64,000 bases of DNA from Pseudomonas azadiae (GCF_019145355.1 NZ_JAHSTY010000002.1:1-64000); one strand, 5' to 3'; positions 33,417 to 44,843 are shown, counted from the stretch's first letter. Translations and numbers: made by a program. Notes: generated by a model from the sequence alone, not told the origin.

Positions 33417-36119
33417 TCAAATGGTCAGGCGCGTCAGTTCGACGCCAGGTTCCAGGGTCACGCTCAGTTGCTGCACGATGGCGTCCTGCAGGCGGCGACA
33501 CAGTTCCGGGTCGGACAACGGCTGGTTGTCGGCATCGGTGATGAAGAACACGTCTTCGACGCGCTCGCCGAGGGTGGCGATCTTGGCGTTCTGCAACGAC
33601 AGGTCGAACTCCAGGAAAATCCCACCAATGCGCGCCAGCAGGCCGGGGCGATCCGGGGCGCTGAGCTCCAGCACCGTCACCGGACGCTGGGCGTCATTGG
33701 AAATGGTCACCTGAGGCGCAAACGCAAAATGCTTGAGCTGGCGCGGCACCCGGCGCTGGATGATGGTCGGGTAGTCGTCAGGGTTGCGCAGAGCCTCGGT
33801 CAGGCCTTCGCGGATCTTTTTTACACGCGCCGGGTTGTCGCCAATCGACTCGCCCTCGGTGTCGAGCACGATGTAGGTGTCGAGGGTGAACTGGCTGCTG
33901 GAGGTGATGACCCGAGCGTCGTGAATGTTCAGGTTGAGCTGGTCCATGGCAGCCACGGTCACGGCGAAGAAGTCATGCTGGTCGGGCGCATAGATGAAGA
34001 TCTGCGTACCGCCCTCGAACTCGCGCTGCGTGGTTTCCTTGATCAGTACCAGCGGGCCGCCATCGGCTGGCTGTTGCAGGATCGCGTCGGTGTGCCAGGC
34101 CACATCGCCGGCGGTGTGGCGCAGGAAGTAATCATCACCCAACTGCGACCACAGCTGTTCGACATCGTCCGGGTCGTTGCCGCCGCGCACCAATATATCC
34201 AGGGCCGCGCTTTGGGTGCGGCGGATCTGCTCTTCGCGGTCCACCGGGTTTTCCAGGCCGCGGCGCAGGGCGCGCTTGGTCTCGGTGTACAGCTGGCGCA
34301 GCAAGCTGGCGCGCCAGGAATTCCACAGCGTCGGGTTGGTGGCGTTGATGTCGGAGACGGTCAGCACGTAGAGATAGTCGAGGTGGGTTTCATCGCCGAC
34401 GATCTGCGCGAAGTCGTGGATCACCTGCGGATCGGACAAGTCCTTGCGCTGGGCGGTGGTCGACATCACCAGGTGGTTCTGCACCAGCCAGACGATCAGG
34501 CGGCTGTCCCACAACGGCAACTGATGGCGCTGGCAGAAGGCCTCGGCATCCACCGCGCCAATTTCGGAGTGATCACCGTGCCGCCCTTTACCAATGTCGT
34601 GGTATAGACCGGCCAGGTAGATCAGCTCGGGCTTGGGCAGCTTGGCCATCAGCTTGCTGGCCAGCGGGAATTTCTCTGACACCTGGGTGTATTGCAGCTT
34701 ACGCAGGTGCTTGATCAGGTTCAGCGTGTGGGCGTCCACGGTATAAATGTGGAACAGGTCATGCTGCATCTGCCCGACGATAAAACCGAACTCCGGCAGG
34801 TAGCGCCCGAGAATGCCGTAACGGTTCATGCGCCGCAGGTTGCGGTGGATGCCGATCTTGCACTTGAACAGCTCGATAAACAGGCTGGTGTTACGGATGT
34901 CGTTGCGAAAATCATCGTCGATCAGGTGTCGGTTTTCCCGCAGCAGGCGAATGGTGTCGGCGCGCACGCCTTTGATCTCCGGCTGCTGGGCCATCAGCAC
35001 AAAGATTTCCAGCATGGCGAACGGTGTGCGGCGGAACACGTTGTCGTTGCGTGCCTCGATATAGCCGTCGTGCAGTTGGAAGCGCGCATTGATCGGTTGT
35101 GGCGGCGCTTCGTCTTCGGGAGCGAGGATCACTTCTTCGAAGTGCTGGATGATCAGGTCACTGAGCTGGGCAATGCTCATCACCACCCGGTAATACTGCT
35201 GCATGAAGCTTTCGATGCTGGTCTTCGCGTCTTCGCCTTCAAAACCCAGCAACGTGGCGATGGAGCGCTGGTGGTCGAACAGCAGGCGGTCTTCGGAGCG
35301 CCCGGCAAGCATGTGCAGGGCGTAGCGCACTTTCCAGAGGAATTCCTGGGACGAGGCCAGCAGGGCGTTTTCACTCTCGACCAAAAAGCCTTCGCCGGCC
35401 AAAGCGCGCAGGTTAAGGGTGCCGTACTGGCGCCTTGCGACCCACAGAATCGTCTGGATATCCCGCAGCCCGCCCGGTGAGCCTTTGACGTTGGGTTCCA
35501 GGTTGTACTCGGTGTCGTTGTACTTGTGGTGCCGGGCCTTTTGCTCGGCACGCTTGGCCAGGAAAAAGTCCTTGCTCGGCCACATGTGCGCGGTGCTGGT
35601 GACTTCGAGCATGCGCTGGCGCAGGCGCTCGGGGCCGGCAATGGTGCGGCTTTCCATCAGGTTGGTAATGATCGTCAGGTCGGCGCGGGCCTCCTGGGCG
35701 CACTCGTCGACCGAGCGCACGCTCTGGCCGACTTCCAGGCCGATGTCCCACAACAGCGTGAGAAAACGCTCAATGGAATCGCGAAAAATTTCATGGTCGG
35801 CGCTTTCCAGCAGGATCAGCAAGTCGATGTCGGAGTAGGGGTGCAACTCACCGCGACCGTAGCCGCCGACCGCGACCAGCGCGATGTCGGCGTCTTCGCT
35901 CCAACTGAACTGCTCCCAGGCCTTCTGCAGGATATTGTCGACGAACCAGGCGCGGTCCTCGATCAGCCGGCGGATGTCCCGGCCGCTGCGAAAGCGCGCA
36001 TCGAGTACCTCGCGGGCCTGGCGGATAGCCTTCTTGAAGGCGGCGATGGGGCTTGCCTTCAAGGCCAGCTCGGCCTGGAATTGGCCACGGTCGAAGAGTT
36101 CGGGATCCACCTGGGGCAT
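33417..36119 (-). CDS. glnD: [Protein-PII] uridylyltransferase/uridylyl-removing enzyme
   Basis: The 900-residue bifunctional sensor uridylylates PII when nitrogen is limiting and deuridylylates it when glutamine is high. The nucleotidyltransferase domain shows [17 protein letters not shown] (about residues 87-103), the HD domain [14 protein letters not shown] (about 505-518), and two ACT domains occupy the last 200 residues. The length is standard. It is followed on the same strand by dapC across the REP doublet and preceded by map. Confidence 0.97.
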   Translation of the reverse strand: MPQVDPELFDRGQFQAELALKASPIAAFKKAIRQAREVLDARFRSGRDIRRLIEDRAWFVDNILQKAWEQFSWSEDADIALVAVGGYGRGELHPYSDIDLLILLESADHEIFRDSIERFLTLLWDIGLEVGQSVRSVDECAQEARADLTIITNLMESRTIAGPERLRQRMLEVTSTAHMWPSKDFFLAKRAEQKARHHKYNDTEYNLEPNVKGSPGGLRDIQTILWVARRQYGTLNLRALAGEGFLVESENALLASSQEFLWKVRYALHMLAGRSEDRLLFDHQRSIATLLGFEGEDAKTSIESFMQQYYRVVMSIAQLSDLIIQHFEEVILAPEDEAPPQPINARFQLHDGYIEARNDNVFRRTPFAMLEIFVLMAQQPEIKGVRADTIRLLRENRHLIDDDFRNDIRNTSLFIELFKCKIGIHRNLRRMNRYGILGRYLPEFGFIVGQMQHDLFHIYTVDAHTLNLIKHLRKLQYTQVSEKFPLASKLMAKLPKPELIYLAGLYHDIGKGRHGDHSEIGAVDAEAFCQRHQLPLWDSRLIVWLVQNHLVMSTTAQRKDLSDPQVIHDFAQIVGDETHLDYLYVLTVSDINATNPTLWNSWRASLLRQLYTETKRALRRGLENPVDREEQIRRTQSAALDILVRGGNDPDDVEQLWSQLGDDYFLRHTAGDVAWHTDAILQQPADGGPLVLIKETTQREFEGGTQIFIYAPDQHDFFAVTVAAMDQLNLNIHDARVITSSSQFTLDTYIVLDTEGESIGDNPARVKKIREGLTEALRNPDDYPTIIQRRVPRQLKHFAFAPQVTISNDAQRPVTVLELSAPDRPGLLARIGGIFLEFDLSLQNAKIATLGERVEDVFFITDADNQPLSDPELCRRLQDAIVQQLSVTLEPGVELTRLTI

Positions 36120-36181
36120 TGATCGGCTTTCCTTTCTATCTGTCAGTCAGTCATTACACCGTGGGAAAACCTTTGCTGCCG

Positions 36182-36964
36182 TTACGCCGATACGCGTGGG
36201 ATCGTGTCGTCGGCGCGCAGGGTGAAGATTTCATAGCCGGTTTCGGTCACGAGCAGGGTGTGTTCCCACTGGGCCGAGAGCTTGCGGTCCTTGGTGATGG
36301 CGGTCCAGCCGTCGCCCAGCACCTTGGTGTCGGCCTTGCCCTGGTTGATCATCGGCTCGATGGTGAAGGTCATGCCTGCCTTGAGCTCCATGCCGGTGCC
36401 GGCGCGGCCGTAGTGCAGGATCTGCGGCTCTTCATGGAACACGGTGCCGATGCCGTGGCCGCAGAATTCGCGTACCACCGAGAAACCGTTCTTTTCCGCG
36501 TGCTTCTGGATCACTTCGCCGATGTCGCCCAGCCGGCAGCCGGGCTTGACGATTTCGATGGCTTTGTACATGCATTCCTGGGTGACCTGGGACAGGCGCT
36601 CGGCCCACGGCGCCACGGTGCCGACATGGAACATGCGGCTGGTGTCACCGAAGTAGCGGTCCTTGATCACGGTGACGTCGATGTTCAAGGTGTCGCCGTC
36701 CTTCAGCGGTTTGTCACCTGGAATTCCGTGGCAGACCACGTGGTTGACCGAGGTGCAGATCGATTTGGGGAAGCCCTTGTAGTTCAGCGGAGCAGGGATG
36801 GCGCCTTGCACGTTGACTATATAGTCGTGGCAGATCTGGTTCAGGGTTTCGGTGGTGACGCCGGGCTTGACGTGCTCGGCAATCATTTCCAGCACGTCGG
36901 CGGCCAGTTTGCCGGCAATGCGCATGCCGGCGATGTCTTCGGCGGTTTTCAAACTTACGGTCAT
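36182..36964 (-). CDS. map: Methionine aminopeptidase type I
   Basis: The 260-residue enzyme removes the initiator methionine from nascent proteins. The pita-bread fold metal ligands lie in DVTVIKDRYFGDTSRMF, REFCGHGIGTVFHEEPQI and MTFTIEPM. The gene is divergent from rpsB, the classic arrangement in gamma-proteobacteria, and lies 62 bases before glnD. Confidence 0.96.
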   Translation of the reverse strand: MTVSLKTAEDIAGMRIAGKLAADVLEMIAEHVKPGVTTETLNQICHDYIVNVQGAIPAPLNYKGFPKSICTSVNHVVCHGIPGDKPLKDGDTLNIDVTVIKDRYFGDTSRMFHVGTVAPWAERLSQVTQECMYKAIEIVKPGCRLGDIGEVIQKHAEKNGFSVVREFCGHGIGTVFHEEPQILHYGRAGTGMELKAGMTFTIEPMINQGKADTKVLGDGWTAITKDRKLSAQWEHTLLVTETGYEIFTLRADDTIPRVSA

Positions 36965-37181
36965 ACAGGCTCTCTCTGGCGTAATACGCCGAAATCAATT
37001 CGGTTTACGGGCGTGCGACAAAAGGTTGCAGAGTTCGCACAAGCCACAAAAAACGCGATTCTAACAGACGATGGCGTCAAATTATGAGCCTGCGATGATC
37101 GCTTCTCTCTATGAGGTAGGGGTATGTCGGCTCTATTCAAGGGGTTGCATGAAAGCCACCGGCGGCAAATGTGATTGCGTG

Positions 37182-37210
37182 TTCCGTTTTTGCCGATGCT
37201 GTGGTATAAA
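37182..37210 (+). promoter_or_regulatory. rpsB promoter
   Basis: TTCCGT (37182-37187) and TATAAA (37205-37210, in GGTATAAAAT) are 17 bases apart and resemble a sigma-70 promoter. In the 386-base map-rpsB gap I otherwise see only the leader described next and, presumably, the map promoter nearer 36980. Confidence 0.6.
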
Positions 37211-37215
37211 ATGCG

Positions 37216-37350
37216 CCGCTTTCCGGGGATACCCCGCAGAGCTTAAATCCACACACGTGTCGACACGATGACCTGGGTGCCGGAGGCTTGAAGCCGCTGG
37301 TTGGTCATTGGGATACGTGGAGGCCAAACCCGACTTATTAAGGAACTATC
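37216..37350 (+). promoter_or_regulatory. rpsB 5' leader, probable S2 autoregulatory element
   Basis: The transcript leader is about 135 bases long and rich in short inverted repeats (CGGGGATACCCCG near 37223, ACGTGTCGACACG near 37255, and GGAGGCTTGAAGCC). Leaders of rpsB in gamma-proteobacteria contain a structure bound by free S2 to repress rpsB-tsf. I infer the same here from position and the hairpins. Confidence 0.5.
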
Positions 37351-38088
37351 ATGTCCCAAGTCAACATGCGCGATATGCTGAAGGCCGGTGTGCACTTCGG
37401 CCACCAGACCCGTTACTGGAACCCGAAAATGGGCAAGTACATTTTCGGCGCACGTAACAAGATCCACATCATCAACCTTGAAAAAACCCTGCCGATGTTC
37501 AACGAAGCTTTGACTTTCGTAGAGCGCCTGGCCCAGGGCAAAAACAAGATTCTGTTCGTCGGCACCAAGCGTTCCGCTGGCAAGATCGTTGCTGAAGAAG
37601 CAGCACGTTGCGGCTCGCCGTACGTCGATCACCGCTGGTTGGGCGGCATGCTGACCAACTTCAAAACCATCCGTGCTTCCATCAAGCGTCTGCGTGACCT
37701 TGAAGTGCAAGCCGAAGACGGTACCTTCGCCAAGCTGACCAAGAAAGAGGCGCTGATGCGCACTCGCGACCTGGAAAAGCTCGATCGTTCCCTGGGTGGT
37801 ATCAAGGACATGGGCGGTCTGCCTGACGCACTGTTCGTTATCGACGTTGATCACGAGCGCATCGCGATCACCGAAGCCAACAAGCTGGGCATCCCTGTTA
37901 TCGGCGTAGTCGATACCAACAGCAGCCCGGAAGGCGTTGACTACATCATCCCAGGCAACGATGACGCCATCCGCGCTATCCAGCTGTACATGGGTTCGAT
38001 GGCTGACGCTGTAATCCGTGGTCGCAACCACGTTGCTGGTGGTACCGAGCAGTTCGTTGAAGAAGCTCCGGTAGCTGCCGCTGAGTAA
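37351..38088 (+). CDS. rpsB: 30S ribosomal protein S2
   Basis: The 245-residue protein binds the small-subunit neck between head and body. [20 protein letters not shown] and [24 protein letters not shown] motifs (here [20 protein letters not shown]) are canonical. GGAA lies before the ATG. It is followed by a hairpin and then tsf, the usual order. Confidence 0.98.
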   Translation: MSQVNMRDMLKAGVHFGHQTRYWNPKMGKYIFGARNKIHIINLEKTLPMFNEALTFVERLAQGKNKILFVGTKRSAGKIVAEEAARCGSPYVDHRWLGGMLTNFKTIRASIKRLRDLEVQAEDGTFAKLTKKEALMRTRDLEKLDRSLGGIKDMGGLPDALFVIDVDHERIAITEANKLGIPVIGVVDTNSSPEGVDYIIPGNDDAIRAIQLYMGSMADAVIRGRNHVAGGTEQFVEEAPVAAAE

Positions 38089-38116
38089 CTGACGCCCTGG
38101 CGTTGACTCAGTAAGC

Positions 38117-38141
38117 AAAAAGGGGGCTTGGCCCCCTTTTT
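38117..38141 (+). terminator. Hairpin with U-tract after rpsB
   Basis: AAAAAGGGGGC pairs with GCCCCCTTTTT around TTG. It is a textbook intrinsic terminator, probably partial, reducing tsf relative to rpsB as in other gamma-proteobacteria. Confidence 0.85.
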
Positions 38142-38279
38142 GCCACCTCGAAAACCATTTGTCGGCAGCGCAGCTACACCATCTGTAACGTGCAGCGGCC
38201 TACAAGGGTGATTCGGGAAGAATTGATCGCCCGTTTGATCGGGTGGAATGGTTGAAAACCTATCCAAGAGGATTTTGAA

Positions 38280-39143
38280 ATGGCAGAGATTACTGCAGCG
38301 TTGGTTAAAGAACTGCGTGAGCGTACCGGCGAAGGCATGATGGATTGCAAAAAGGCCTTGACCAAGGCCGGCGGCGACATCGAAAAAGCCATCGACGACA
38401 TGCGTGCTTCCGGCGCCATCAAGGCTGCCAAGAAAGCAGGCAACGTAGCTGCTGAAGGCGCTATCGCTCTGAAAGAGGACGGCAAATCCGCCGTTCTGCT
38501 GGAAGTGAACTCCCAGACCGACTTCCTGGCTCTGCAGGACGACTTCAAGGCATTTGTTGCTGCCAGCGTTGAAAAAGCGTTTGCCGACAAACTGACTGAC
38601 GCCGCTCCGCTGATCGAAGCTCAAGAAGCGGATCGCCTGGTACTGGTCGGCAAGGTTGGCGAAAACGTCAACATCCGCCGCCTGGTTCGCGTTGAGGGTG
38701 ATGTGGTCGGTGGTTACCTGCACGGCAACAAGATCGGTGTGGCGGTTGTTCTCAAGGGCGGCACCGTTGAGCTTGCCAAAGACATCGCTATGCACGTAGC
38801 GGCCAGCAACCCTGAGTTCCTGCTGCCTTCGGAAGTGTCCGCTGACGCAATCGAACGTGAAAAAGCTGTGTTCCTGAGCCTGAACGCCGACAAGATCGCC
38901 GGCAAGCCAGAGAACATCGTTGAAAACATGATCAAGGGCCGTATCAGCAAGTTTCTGGCTGAAGCCAGCCTGGTTGAGCAGGCGTTCGTCAAGAACCCTG
39001 AAATCAAGGTCGGCGAACTGGCCAAGAAAGCCGGTGCTGAAATCGTTTCCTTCACTTACTTCAAAGTAGGCGAAGGCATCGAGAAGCCGGTCGACAACTT
39101 CGCTGAAGAAGTTGCCGCCCAGCTGGCTGCCGCCAAGCAATAA
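38280..39143 (+). CDS. tsf: Elongation factor Ts
   Basis: The 287-residue nucleotide exchange factor recycles EF-Tu-GDP. It has the N-terminal ELRERTGEGMMDCKKAL signature, EVNSQTDFLA and the C-terminal dimerisation region. AAGAGGA precedes the ATG. It lies 191 bases after rpsB and ends in its own terminator, followed by pyrH. Confidence 0.98.
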   Translation: MAEITAALVKELRERTGEGMMDCKKALTKAGGDIEKAIDDMRASGAIKAAKKAGNVAAEGAIALKEDGKSAVLLEVNSQTDFLALQDDFKAFVAASVEKAFADKLTDAAPLIEAQEADRLVLVGKVGENVNIRRLVRVEGDVVGGYLHGNKIGVAVVLKGGTVELAKDIAMHVAASNPEFLLPSEVSADAIEREKAVFLSLNADKIAGKPENIVENMIKGRISKFLAEASLVEQAFVKNPEIKVGELAKKAGAEIVSFTYFKVGEGIEKPVDNFAEEVAAQLAAAKQ

Positions 39144-39165
39144 GACAGTTTTCAACTGTCGCCCG

Positions 39166-39200
39166 AAAGAGGCTGCCCGCTCACGCGCGCAGCCTCTTTT
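39166..39200 (+). terminator. Terminator after tsf
   Basis: AAAGAGGCTGC pairs with GCAGCCTCTTT, followed by T. It separates the rpsB-tsf unit from the pyrH operon. The remaining 39201-39352 is the pyrH upstream region. Confidence 0.85.
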
Positions 39201-39352
39201 CAAATGGGAAGGCCGATTTTGATTGGCTTCCCTTCGGAACTGGCTTACAAAGCCGTGTTCCGATGGCGCTGTAGCAGCGTCTGCTGGAGTGAACGCAAGC
39301 CGTAAACGGCTCGCCATGAATTTTTTAAAATACGCCGCAGGAGAGATTCGCA

Positions 39353-40096
39353 ATGGCTCAGCAGGGCAGTGGTTATCAGGCTCGCTATAAACGCATTCTA
39401 CTCAAGCTTAGCGGCGAGGCCCTGATGGGCTCGGAAGAGTTCGGGATCGATCCCAAGGTACTCGACCGCATGGCGCTGGAAGTCGGCCAACTGGTCGGCA
39501 TCGGCGTACAGGTCGGGCTGGTGATCGGCGGCGGCAACCTGTTCCGTGGCGCGGCACTGAGTGCGGCCGGTATGGATCGGGTTACCGGCGACCACATGGG
39601 CATGCTGGCCACTGTGATGAACGCCCTGGCCATGCGCGACGCCCTGGAGCGTGCCAATATCTCGGCTATCGTGATGTCGGCTATTTCCATGGTCGGTGTG
39701 ACCGATCACTATGATCGCCGCAAAGCCATGCGCCACCTGAACTCGAAGGAAGTGGTGATATTCGCCGCCGGCACGGGTAATCCGTTCTTCACTACCGATT
39801 CGGCGGCGTGCCTGCGCGCCATCGAAATCGACGCCGACGTGGTGCTCAAGGCCACCAAGGTGGATGGCGTATACACCGCAGATCCGTTCAAAGACCCGCA
39901 TGCCGAGAAGTTCGATCATCTGACCTACGATGAAGTACTGGATCGCAAGCTGGGCGTGATGGACCTGACGGCTATTTGCCTATGCCGCGACCACAAGATG
40001 CCGTTGCGCGTATTTAACATGAACAAGCCCGGCGCCCTGCTGAATATCGTACACGGCGGCGCAGAAGGGACTCTGATCGAGGAAGGCCAACAATGA
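39353..40096 (+). CDS. pyrH: Uridylate kinase
   Basis: The 247-residue hexameric amino-acid-kinase-fold enzyme makes UDP from UMP for nucleotide and cell-wall precursor supply. [18 protein letters not shown] and [13 protein letters not shown] are characteristic. Its stop overlaps the frr start by four bases. Bacterial PyrH is commonly regulated by GTP and UTP. Confidence 0.97.
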   Translation: MAQQGSGYQARYKRILLKLSGEALMGSEEFGIDPKVLDRMALEVGQLVGIGVQVGLVIGGGNLFRGAALSAAGMDRVTGDHMGMLATVMNALAMRDALERANISAIVMSAISMVGVTDHYDRRKAMRHLNSKEVVIFAAGTGNPFFTTDSAACLRAIEIDADVVLKATKVDGVYTADPFKDPHAEKFDHLTYDEVLDRKLGVMDLTAICLCRDHKMPLRVFNMNKPGALLNIVHGGAEGTLIEEGQQ

Positions 40097-40650
40097 TCAA
40101 CGAAATCAAGAAAGACGCTCAAGAGCGTATGCAGAAATCCCTGGACTCCCTGAACCATGCATTTGGTCAGATTCGTACGGGCAAGGCTCACCCAAGCATC
40201 CTGGGTAGCGTGATGGTGCCGTACTACGGCGCGGATACGTCCATCACCCAAGTGGCCAACATCACCGTAAAAGACTCGCGCACCCTGCAGGTCGTGGCCT
40301 TCGAGCGCAACATGCTCGGCGCCGTCGACAAGGCTATCCAGAGCGCCGGGCTGAACCTCAACCCGACCAACCTGGGCGAGTTGCTGCTGATCTCCATGCC
40401 GGCGCTGACGGAAGAAACCCGCAAGGGCTTCACCAAGCAGGCGCGCAGTGCCGCCGAAGACGCGCGCGTTGCCGTGCGCAACATCCGTCGCGATGCGCTG
40501 GGTGACCTGAAGAAGCTGGTCAAGGACAAGGAAATCAGCGAAGACGAAGAGCGTCGTGCCGTTGCTGATATCGACAAGCTGACCAAGGATGCCGAGGCCC
40601 AGATCACCAAGGCCACGGAAGAAAAAGAAAAGGACCTGATGGCCGTATAA
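40093..40650 (+). CDS. frr: Ribosome recycling factor
   Basis: The 185-residue tRNA-mimic works with EF-G to split post-termination ribosomes. RIRR-type conserved stretches are visible: [23 protein letters not shown] and [13 protein letters not shown]. It overlaps pyrH (ATGA) and precedes uppS by 17 bases. Confidence 0.97.
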   Translation: MINEIKKDAQERMQKSLDSLNHAFGQIRTGKAHPSILGSVMVPYYGADTSITQVANITVKDSRTLQVVAFERNMLGAVDKAIQSAGLNLNPTNLGELLLISMPALTEETRKGFTKQARSAAEDARVAVRNIRRDALGDLKKLVKDKEISEDEERRAVADIDKLTKDAEAQITKATEEKEKDLMAV

Positions 40651-40667
40651 GGGGTCAGGACGCCTTC

Positions 40668-41423
40668 ATGGAAAAGACCAAGCAGACTGTACCCTCCGTG
40701 GTGCCGCGCCATGTCGCGATCATCATGGATGGGAATAATCGCTGGGCGAAGAAACGCTTCATGCCGGGCGTCGCCGGGCATAAAGCGGGTGTCGATGCGG
40801 TACGGGCTGTGATCGAGGTATGTGCCGAGGCCAAGGTCGAAGTGTTGACCTTGTTTGCCTTCTCCAGTGAAAACTGGCAACGGCCCGCCGAAGAAGTCAG
40901 TGCCTTGATGGACCTGTTCTTCAAGGCGTTGCGTCGTGAGGCCAAGCGCCTCAACGACAACAACATCAGCCTGCGCATCATTGGCGACCGCTCGCGCTTC
41001 CACCCGGAACTGCAGGCCGCCATGCGCGAAGCCGAGGCGATCACTGCCGGTGCCAATCGTTTTGTGCTGCAGATCGCAGCCAATTACGGTGGTCAGTGGG
41101 ATATCGCCCAGGCCGCACAGCGGCTGGCCCGTGAAGTGCAAGCCGGTCATCTGCGACCCGACGACATCACGCCCGAACTGTTGCAAACCTGCCTGGTCAC
41201 CGGCGACCTGCCGCTGCCGGACTTGTGCATCCGTACCGGTGGTGAGCACCGCATCAGCAATTTCCTGTTGTGGCAGCTGGCCTACACTGAGCTGTACTTC
41301 TCCGACCTGTTCTGGCCGGACTTCAAACACGATGCCATGCGTAAAGCACTGGCCGATTTCGCTTCCCGTCAGCGTCGCTTCGGTAAAACGAGCGAGCAGA
41401 TCGAAGCTGGAGCCCGGGTTTAA
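40668..41423 (+). CDS. uppS: Isoprenyl (undecaprenyl diphosphate) transferase
   Basis: The 251-residue cis-prenyltransferase makes undecaprenyl diphosphate, the lipid carrier for peptidoglycan and O-antigen. IIMDGNNRWAKKR carries the catalytic Asp, and RTGGEHRISNFLLWQLAYTE the diphosphate-binding Arg and Glu. It is followed without a gap by cdsA. Confidence 0.97.
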   Translation: MEKTKQTVPSVVPRHVAIIMDGNNRWAKKRFMPGVAGHKAGVDAVRAVIEVCAEAKVEVLTLFAFSSENWQRPAEEVSALMDLFFKALRREAKRLNDNNISLRIIGDRSRFHPELQAAMREAEAITAGANRFVLQIAANYGGQWDIAQAAQRLAREVQAGHLRPDDITPELLQTCLVTGDLPLPDLCIRTGGEHRISNFLLWQLAYTELYFSDLFWPDFKHDAMRKALADFASRQRRFGKTSEQIEAGARV

Positions 41424-42230
41424 ATGCTTAAACAACGAATCATTACAGCCCTGATCCTGTTGCCGATCGCCTTGTGTGGGTTTTTCCTGCTCGAGGGTTC
41501 CGGCTTTGCGCTGTTTATCGGCCTGGTCGTCACCCTGGGTGCCTGGGAATGGGCGCGCCTGGCAGGTTTCAGTGCCCAGTTGCCGCGCGTGGTGTACGCC
41601 GCTGTCGTGGCGGCCCTGGCGTTTCTCTTGTACATCCTGCCGGACATTGCGCCGTGGGTGTTGGGGGCGGCAGTCCTGTGGTGGGCGCTGGCAACCTTCC
41701 TGGTGCTGACCTATCCGCGCACCAGCGGCAAGTGGTCCAGTGTGGCCTGCAAGTTGGTAATCGGGCTGTTGATCCTGTTGCCGGCTTGGCAAGGGCTGGT
41801 GGAGATCAAGCGTTATCCGATGGGTAACTGGCTGATCCTGGCTGTCATGGTGCTGGTCTGGGGGGCCGACATTGGCGCGTACTTCTCCGGCCGGGCGTTC
41901 GGCAAGCGTAAGCTGGCGCCCTCGGTCAGTCCGGGCAAGAGCTGGGAAGGCGTCTATGGCGGCCTGGCGTTGACGCTTGTGATCGCGCTGGTGGTCGGTG
42001 TTGTGCGTGGCTGGTCAGTGAAGGATATCCTCCTGGCGCTGGTGGCCACGGCCATTGTCGTCTTCATCTCGGTGGTGGGTGACCTCACCGAAAGCATGTT
42101 CAAGCGCCAGGCCGGGATCAAGGACAGCAGCAACCTGTTGCCGGGCCATGGCGGCGTGCTGGATCGTATCGATAGCCTGACGGCTGCGATCCCGATCTTT
42201 GCCGTGCTGCTCTGGATGACTGCCTCGTGA
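41424..42230 (+). CDS. cdsA: Phosphatidate cytidylyltransferase
   Basis: The 268-residue integral membrane enzyme turns phosphatidate and CTP into CDP-diacylglycerol. It has multiple helices and the CDS signature in the C-terminal part ([18 protein letters not shown], then LDRIDSL). Its stop overlaps the GTG start of ispC by three bases. It supplies the phospholipid pathway that plsB, at 15-17.5 kb, begins. Confidence 0.96.
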   Translation: MLKQRIITALILLPIALCGFFLLEGSGFALFIGLVVTLGAWEWARLAGFSAQLPRVVYAAVVAALAFLLYILPDIAPWVLGAAVLWWALATFLVLTYPRTSGKWSSVACKLVIGLLILLPAWQGLVEIKRYPMGNWLILAVMVLVWGADIGAYFSGRAFGKRKLAPSVSPGKSWEGVYGGLALTLVIALVVGVVRGWSVKDILLALVATAIVVFISVVGDLTESMFKRQAGIKDSSNLLPGHGGVLDRIDSLTAAIPIFAVLLWMTAS

Positions 42231-43417
42231 GCCGCCTGCAACAAGTGACCGTGCTGGGTGCAACCGGCTCGGTGGGGCTGAGCACCCTGGACGTGATTGC
42301 TCGTCATCCTGATCGCTATCAAGTTTTCGCCCTCACCGGTTTCAGCCGTTTGAGCGAGTTGCTGGCGTTGTGCGTGCGACATGTACCGCGTTTCGCCGTC
42401 GTGCCTGAAGCCATTGCTGCGCGGGGGCTGCAGGACGATCTGCGGGCTGCCGGGCTGGCCACTCAGGTACTGGTGGGGGAGGCGGGGCTGTGCCAGGTAT
42501 CCGCTGATGCCGAAGTCGATACCGTGGTCGCCGCCATTGTGGGTGCTGCGGGCTTGCGTCCTACCTTGGCTGCCGTTGATGCGGGCAAGAAAATTCTGCT
42601 GGCCAATAAGGAAGCGCTGGTCATGTCCGGCGCGCTTTTCATGCAGGCGGTGCGCAACAGCGGCGCCGTGCTGTTGCCTCTCGATAGCGAGCACAACGCA
42701 ATCTTCCAGTGCATGCCCGGTGACTACGCCCGCGGCTTGAGCCAGGTTGGCGTGCGTCGGATCCTGCTGACCGCCTCCGGTGGGCCGTTTCGGCAAACCC
42801 CGCTGGCGGAGCTTGAGCATGTATCGCCTGACCAGGCGTGCGCCCACCCGAACTGGTCCATGGGGCGCAAGATTTCGGTCGACTCGGCCAGCATGATGAA
42901 CAAGGGGCTGGAGCTGATCGAGGCGTGCTGGTTGTTCGATGCGCGTGCGGAGCAGGTCGAAGTGGTGATTCATCCGCAGAGTGTGATTCATTCTCTGGTC
43001 GACTACGTGGACGGTTCGGTGCTGGCGCAGTTGGGCAACCCCGATATGCGCACACCGATCGCCAATGCGCTGGCCTGGCCGGAGCGGATCGACTCCGGCG
43101 TCGCGCCCCTGGACCTGTTTGCGGTGGCCCGTCTGGACTTCGAAGCGCCGGACGAACAGCGCTTCCCTTGTTTGCGCCTGGCGCGGCAAGCTGCGCAAGC
43201 GGGTAACAGTGCGCCGGCGATGCTCAATGCGGCGAATGAGGTGGCGGTGGCGGCGTTTCTTGAACGGCGCATCTGCTTTCCGCAGATCGCGAGTATCATC
43301 GAGGACGTCCTGGCACTTGAGCCAGTCGTCCCGGTGAGTGATCTGGGGGCGGTGTTCGAAGCTGATACCAAGGCCCGAGCCCTGGCACAGCAATGGTTGA
43401 ACCGCAACGCGCGTTAG
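42227..43417 (+). CDS. ispC: 1-deoxy-D-xylulose-5-phosphate reductoisomerase
   Basis: The 396-residue NADPH enzyme makes 2-C-methyl-D-erythritol 4-phosphate in the MEP isoprenoid pathway. The nucleotide-binding motif [40 protein letters not shown] and [13 protein letters not shown] are canonical. It starts with GTG overlapping the cdsA stop. The pathway is continued by ispD at the right end of the window. Confidence 0.97.
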   Translation: MSRLQQVTVLGATGSVGLSTLDVIARHPDRYQVFALTGFSRLSELLALCVRHVPRFAVVPEAIAARGLQDDLRAAGLATQVLVGEAGLCQVSADAEVDTVVAAIVGAAGLRPTLAAVDAGKKILLANKEALVMSGALFMQAVRNSGAVLLPLDSEHNAIFQCMPGDYARGLSQVGVRRILLTASGGPFRQTPLAELEHVSPDQACAHPNWSMGRKISVDSASMMNKGLELIEACWLFDARAEQVEVVIHPQSVIHSLVDYVDGSVLAQLGNPDMRTPIANALAWPERIDSGVAPLDLFAVARLDFEAPDEQRFPCLRLARQAAQAGNSAPAMLNAANEVAVAAFLERRICFPQIASIIEDVLALEPVVPVSDLGAVFEADTKARALAQQWLNRNAR

Positions 43418-43470
43418 CCTGCAGGCGGGTTTGAGTCTTCAGGCACTGGATTGGAATGCGGAGAAATTAG

Positions 43471-44823
43471 ATGAGTGCGCTTTACATGATTGTCGGCACC
43501 CTGGTTGCTCTGGGCGTGCTGGTTACCTTCCACGAATTCGGCCACTTCTGGGTGGCGCGGCGTTGCGGCGTCAAGGTATTGCGCTTTTCCGTCGGTTTCG
43601 GCATGCCGCTGTTGCGCTGGCATGACCGCCGTGGCACCGAGTTCGTGATTGCGGCCATCCCGTTGGGCGGCTACGTCAAGATGCTCGATGAGCGCGAAGG
43701 CGAAGTGCCGGCAGACCAGTTGGACCAGTCTTTCAATCGCAAGACCGTTCGTCAGCGTATCGCCATTGTCGCCGCCGGCCCGATCGCCAACTTCCTGTTG
43801 GCGATGGTGTTCTTCTGGGTCTTGGCCATGCTGGGCAGCGAGCAGGTGCGTCCGGTCATCGGCGCGGTCGAGTCGGACAGTATCGCCGCCAAGGCCGGGC
43901 TGGTGGCCGGGCAGGAAATTGTATCCATTGATGGCGAACCCACCACGGGCTGGGGCGCGGTCAATTTGCAGCTGGTGCGTCGTCTCGGCGAAAGCGGCAC
44001 GGTCAAGGTCGTGGTGCGCGAGCAGGATTCCACCACCGAAACCCCGCGTGAGCTGGCTCTTGATCAGTGGCTCAAAGGCGCTGACGAGCCTGATCCGATC
44101 AAATCCCTGGGCATTCGACCGTGGCGTCCGGCCCTGCCACCGGTGCTGGCCGAGCTTGACCCCAAAGGTCCGGCCCAGGCCGCTGGTCTCAAGACCGGCG
44201 ATCGCCTGCTGGCCCTCGATGGCCAGGCATTGGGTGACTGGCAGCAGGTGGTCGACCTGGTCCGTGTACGTCCTGATACCAAAATTGTGCTGAAAGTTGA
44301 GCGCGACGGTGCTCAAATCGACGTCCCCGTCACCCTGTCGGTGCGTGGGGAGGCCAAGGCGGCCGGGGGTTACCTGGGTGCCGGGGTCAAAGGAGTCGAG
44401 TGGCCGCCATCGATGGTGCGCGAGGTCAGTTACGGGCCGTTGGCAGCGATTGGCGAGGGTGCAAAACGCACCTGGACCATGAGTGTGCTGACCCTCGACT
44501 CCCTCAAGAAAATGTTGTTCGGCGAGCTCTCGGTAAAAAACTTGAGTGGACCGATAACCATTGCTAAAGTGGCGGGCGCTTCTGCCCAGTCGGGTGTCGC
44601 GGATTTCCTGAATTTCCTGGCTTATCTGAGTATCAGCCTGGGTGTTCTGAATTTGTTGCCCATTCCAGTATTGGATGGGGGGCATCTGTTGTTTTATCTG
44701 GTCGAGTGGGCGCGTGGTCGCCCCTTGTCGGATCGGGTGCAGGGTTGGGGGATACAGATCGGTATCAGTTTGGTGGTCGGGGTGATGTTATTAGCCTTGG
44801 TCAACGATCTGGGTCGACTGTAA
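43471..44823 (+). CDS. rseP: Site-2 intramembrane metalloprotease RseP
   Basis: The 450-residue inner-membrane protease performs the second cut of the anti-sigma factor in the envelope-stress (sigma-E/AlgU) response. It has the HEFGH zinc motif near residue 22 in the first helix, two PDZ-like domains between helices (about residues 115-310), and the second metal site LPIPVLDGGHLLF near the C-terminus. It lies 53 bases after ispC and 74 before bamA. Confidence 0.96.
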   Translation: MSALYMIVGTLVALGVLVTFHEFGHFWVARRCGVKVLRFSVGFGMPLLRWHDRRGTEFVIAAIPLGGYVKMLDEREGEVPADQLDQSFNRKTVRQRIAIVAAGPIANFLLAMVFFWVLAMLGSEQVRPVIGAVESDSIAAKAGLVAGQEIVSIDGEPTTGWGAVNLQLVRRLGESGTVKVVVREQDSTTETPRELALDQWLKGADEPDPIKSLGIRPWRPALPPVLAELDPKGPAQAAGLKTGDRLLALDGQALGDWQQVVDLVRVRPDTKIVLKVERDGAQIDVPVTLSVRGEAKAAGGYLGAGVKGVEWPPSMVREVSYGPLAAIGEGAKRTWTMSVLTLDSLKKMLFGELSVKNLSGPITIAKVAGASAQSGVADFLNFLAYLSISLGVLNLLPIPVLDGGHLLFYLVEWARGRPLSDRVQGWGIQIGISLVVGVMLLALVNDLGRL

Positions 44824-44843
44824 CGCTTCGCTGAATTGCGAAT

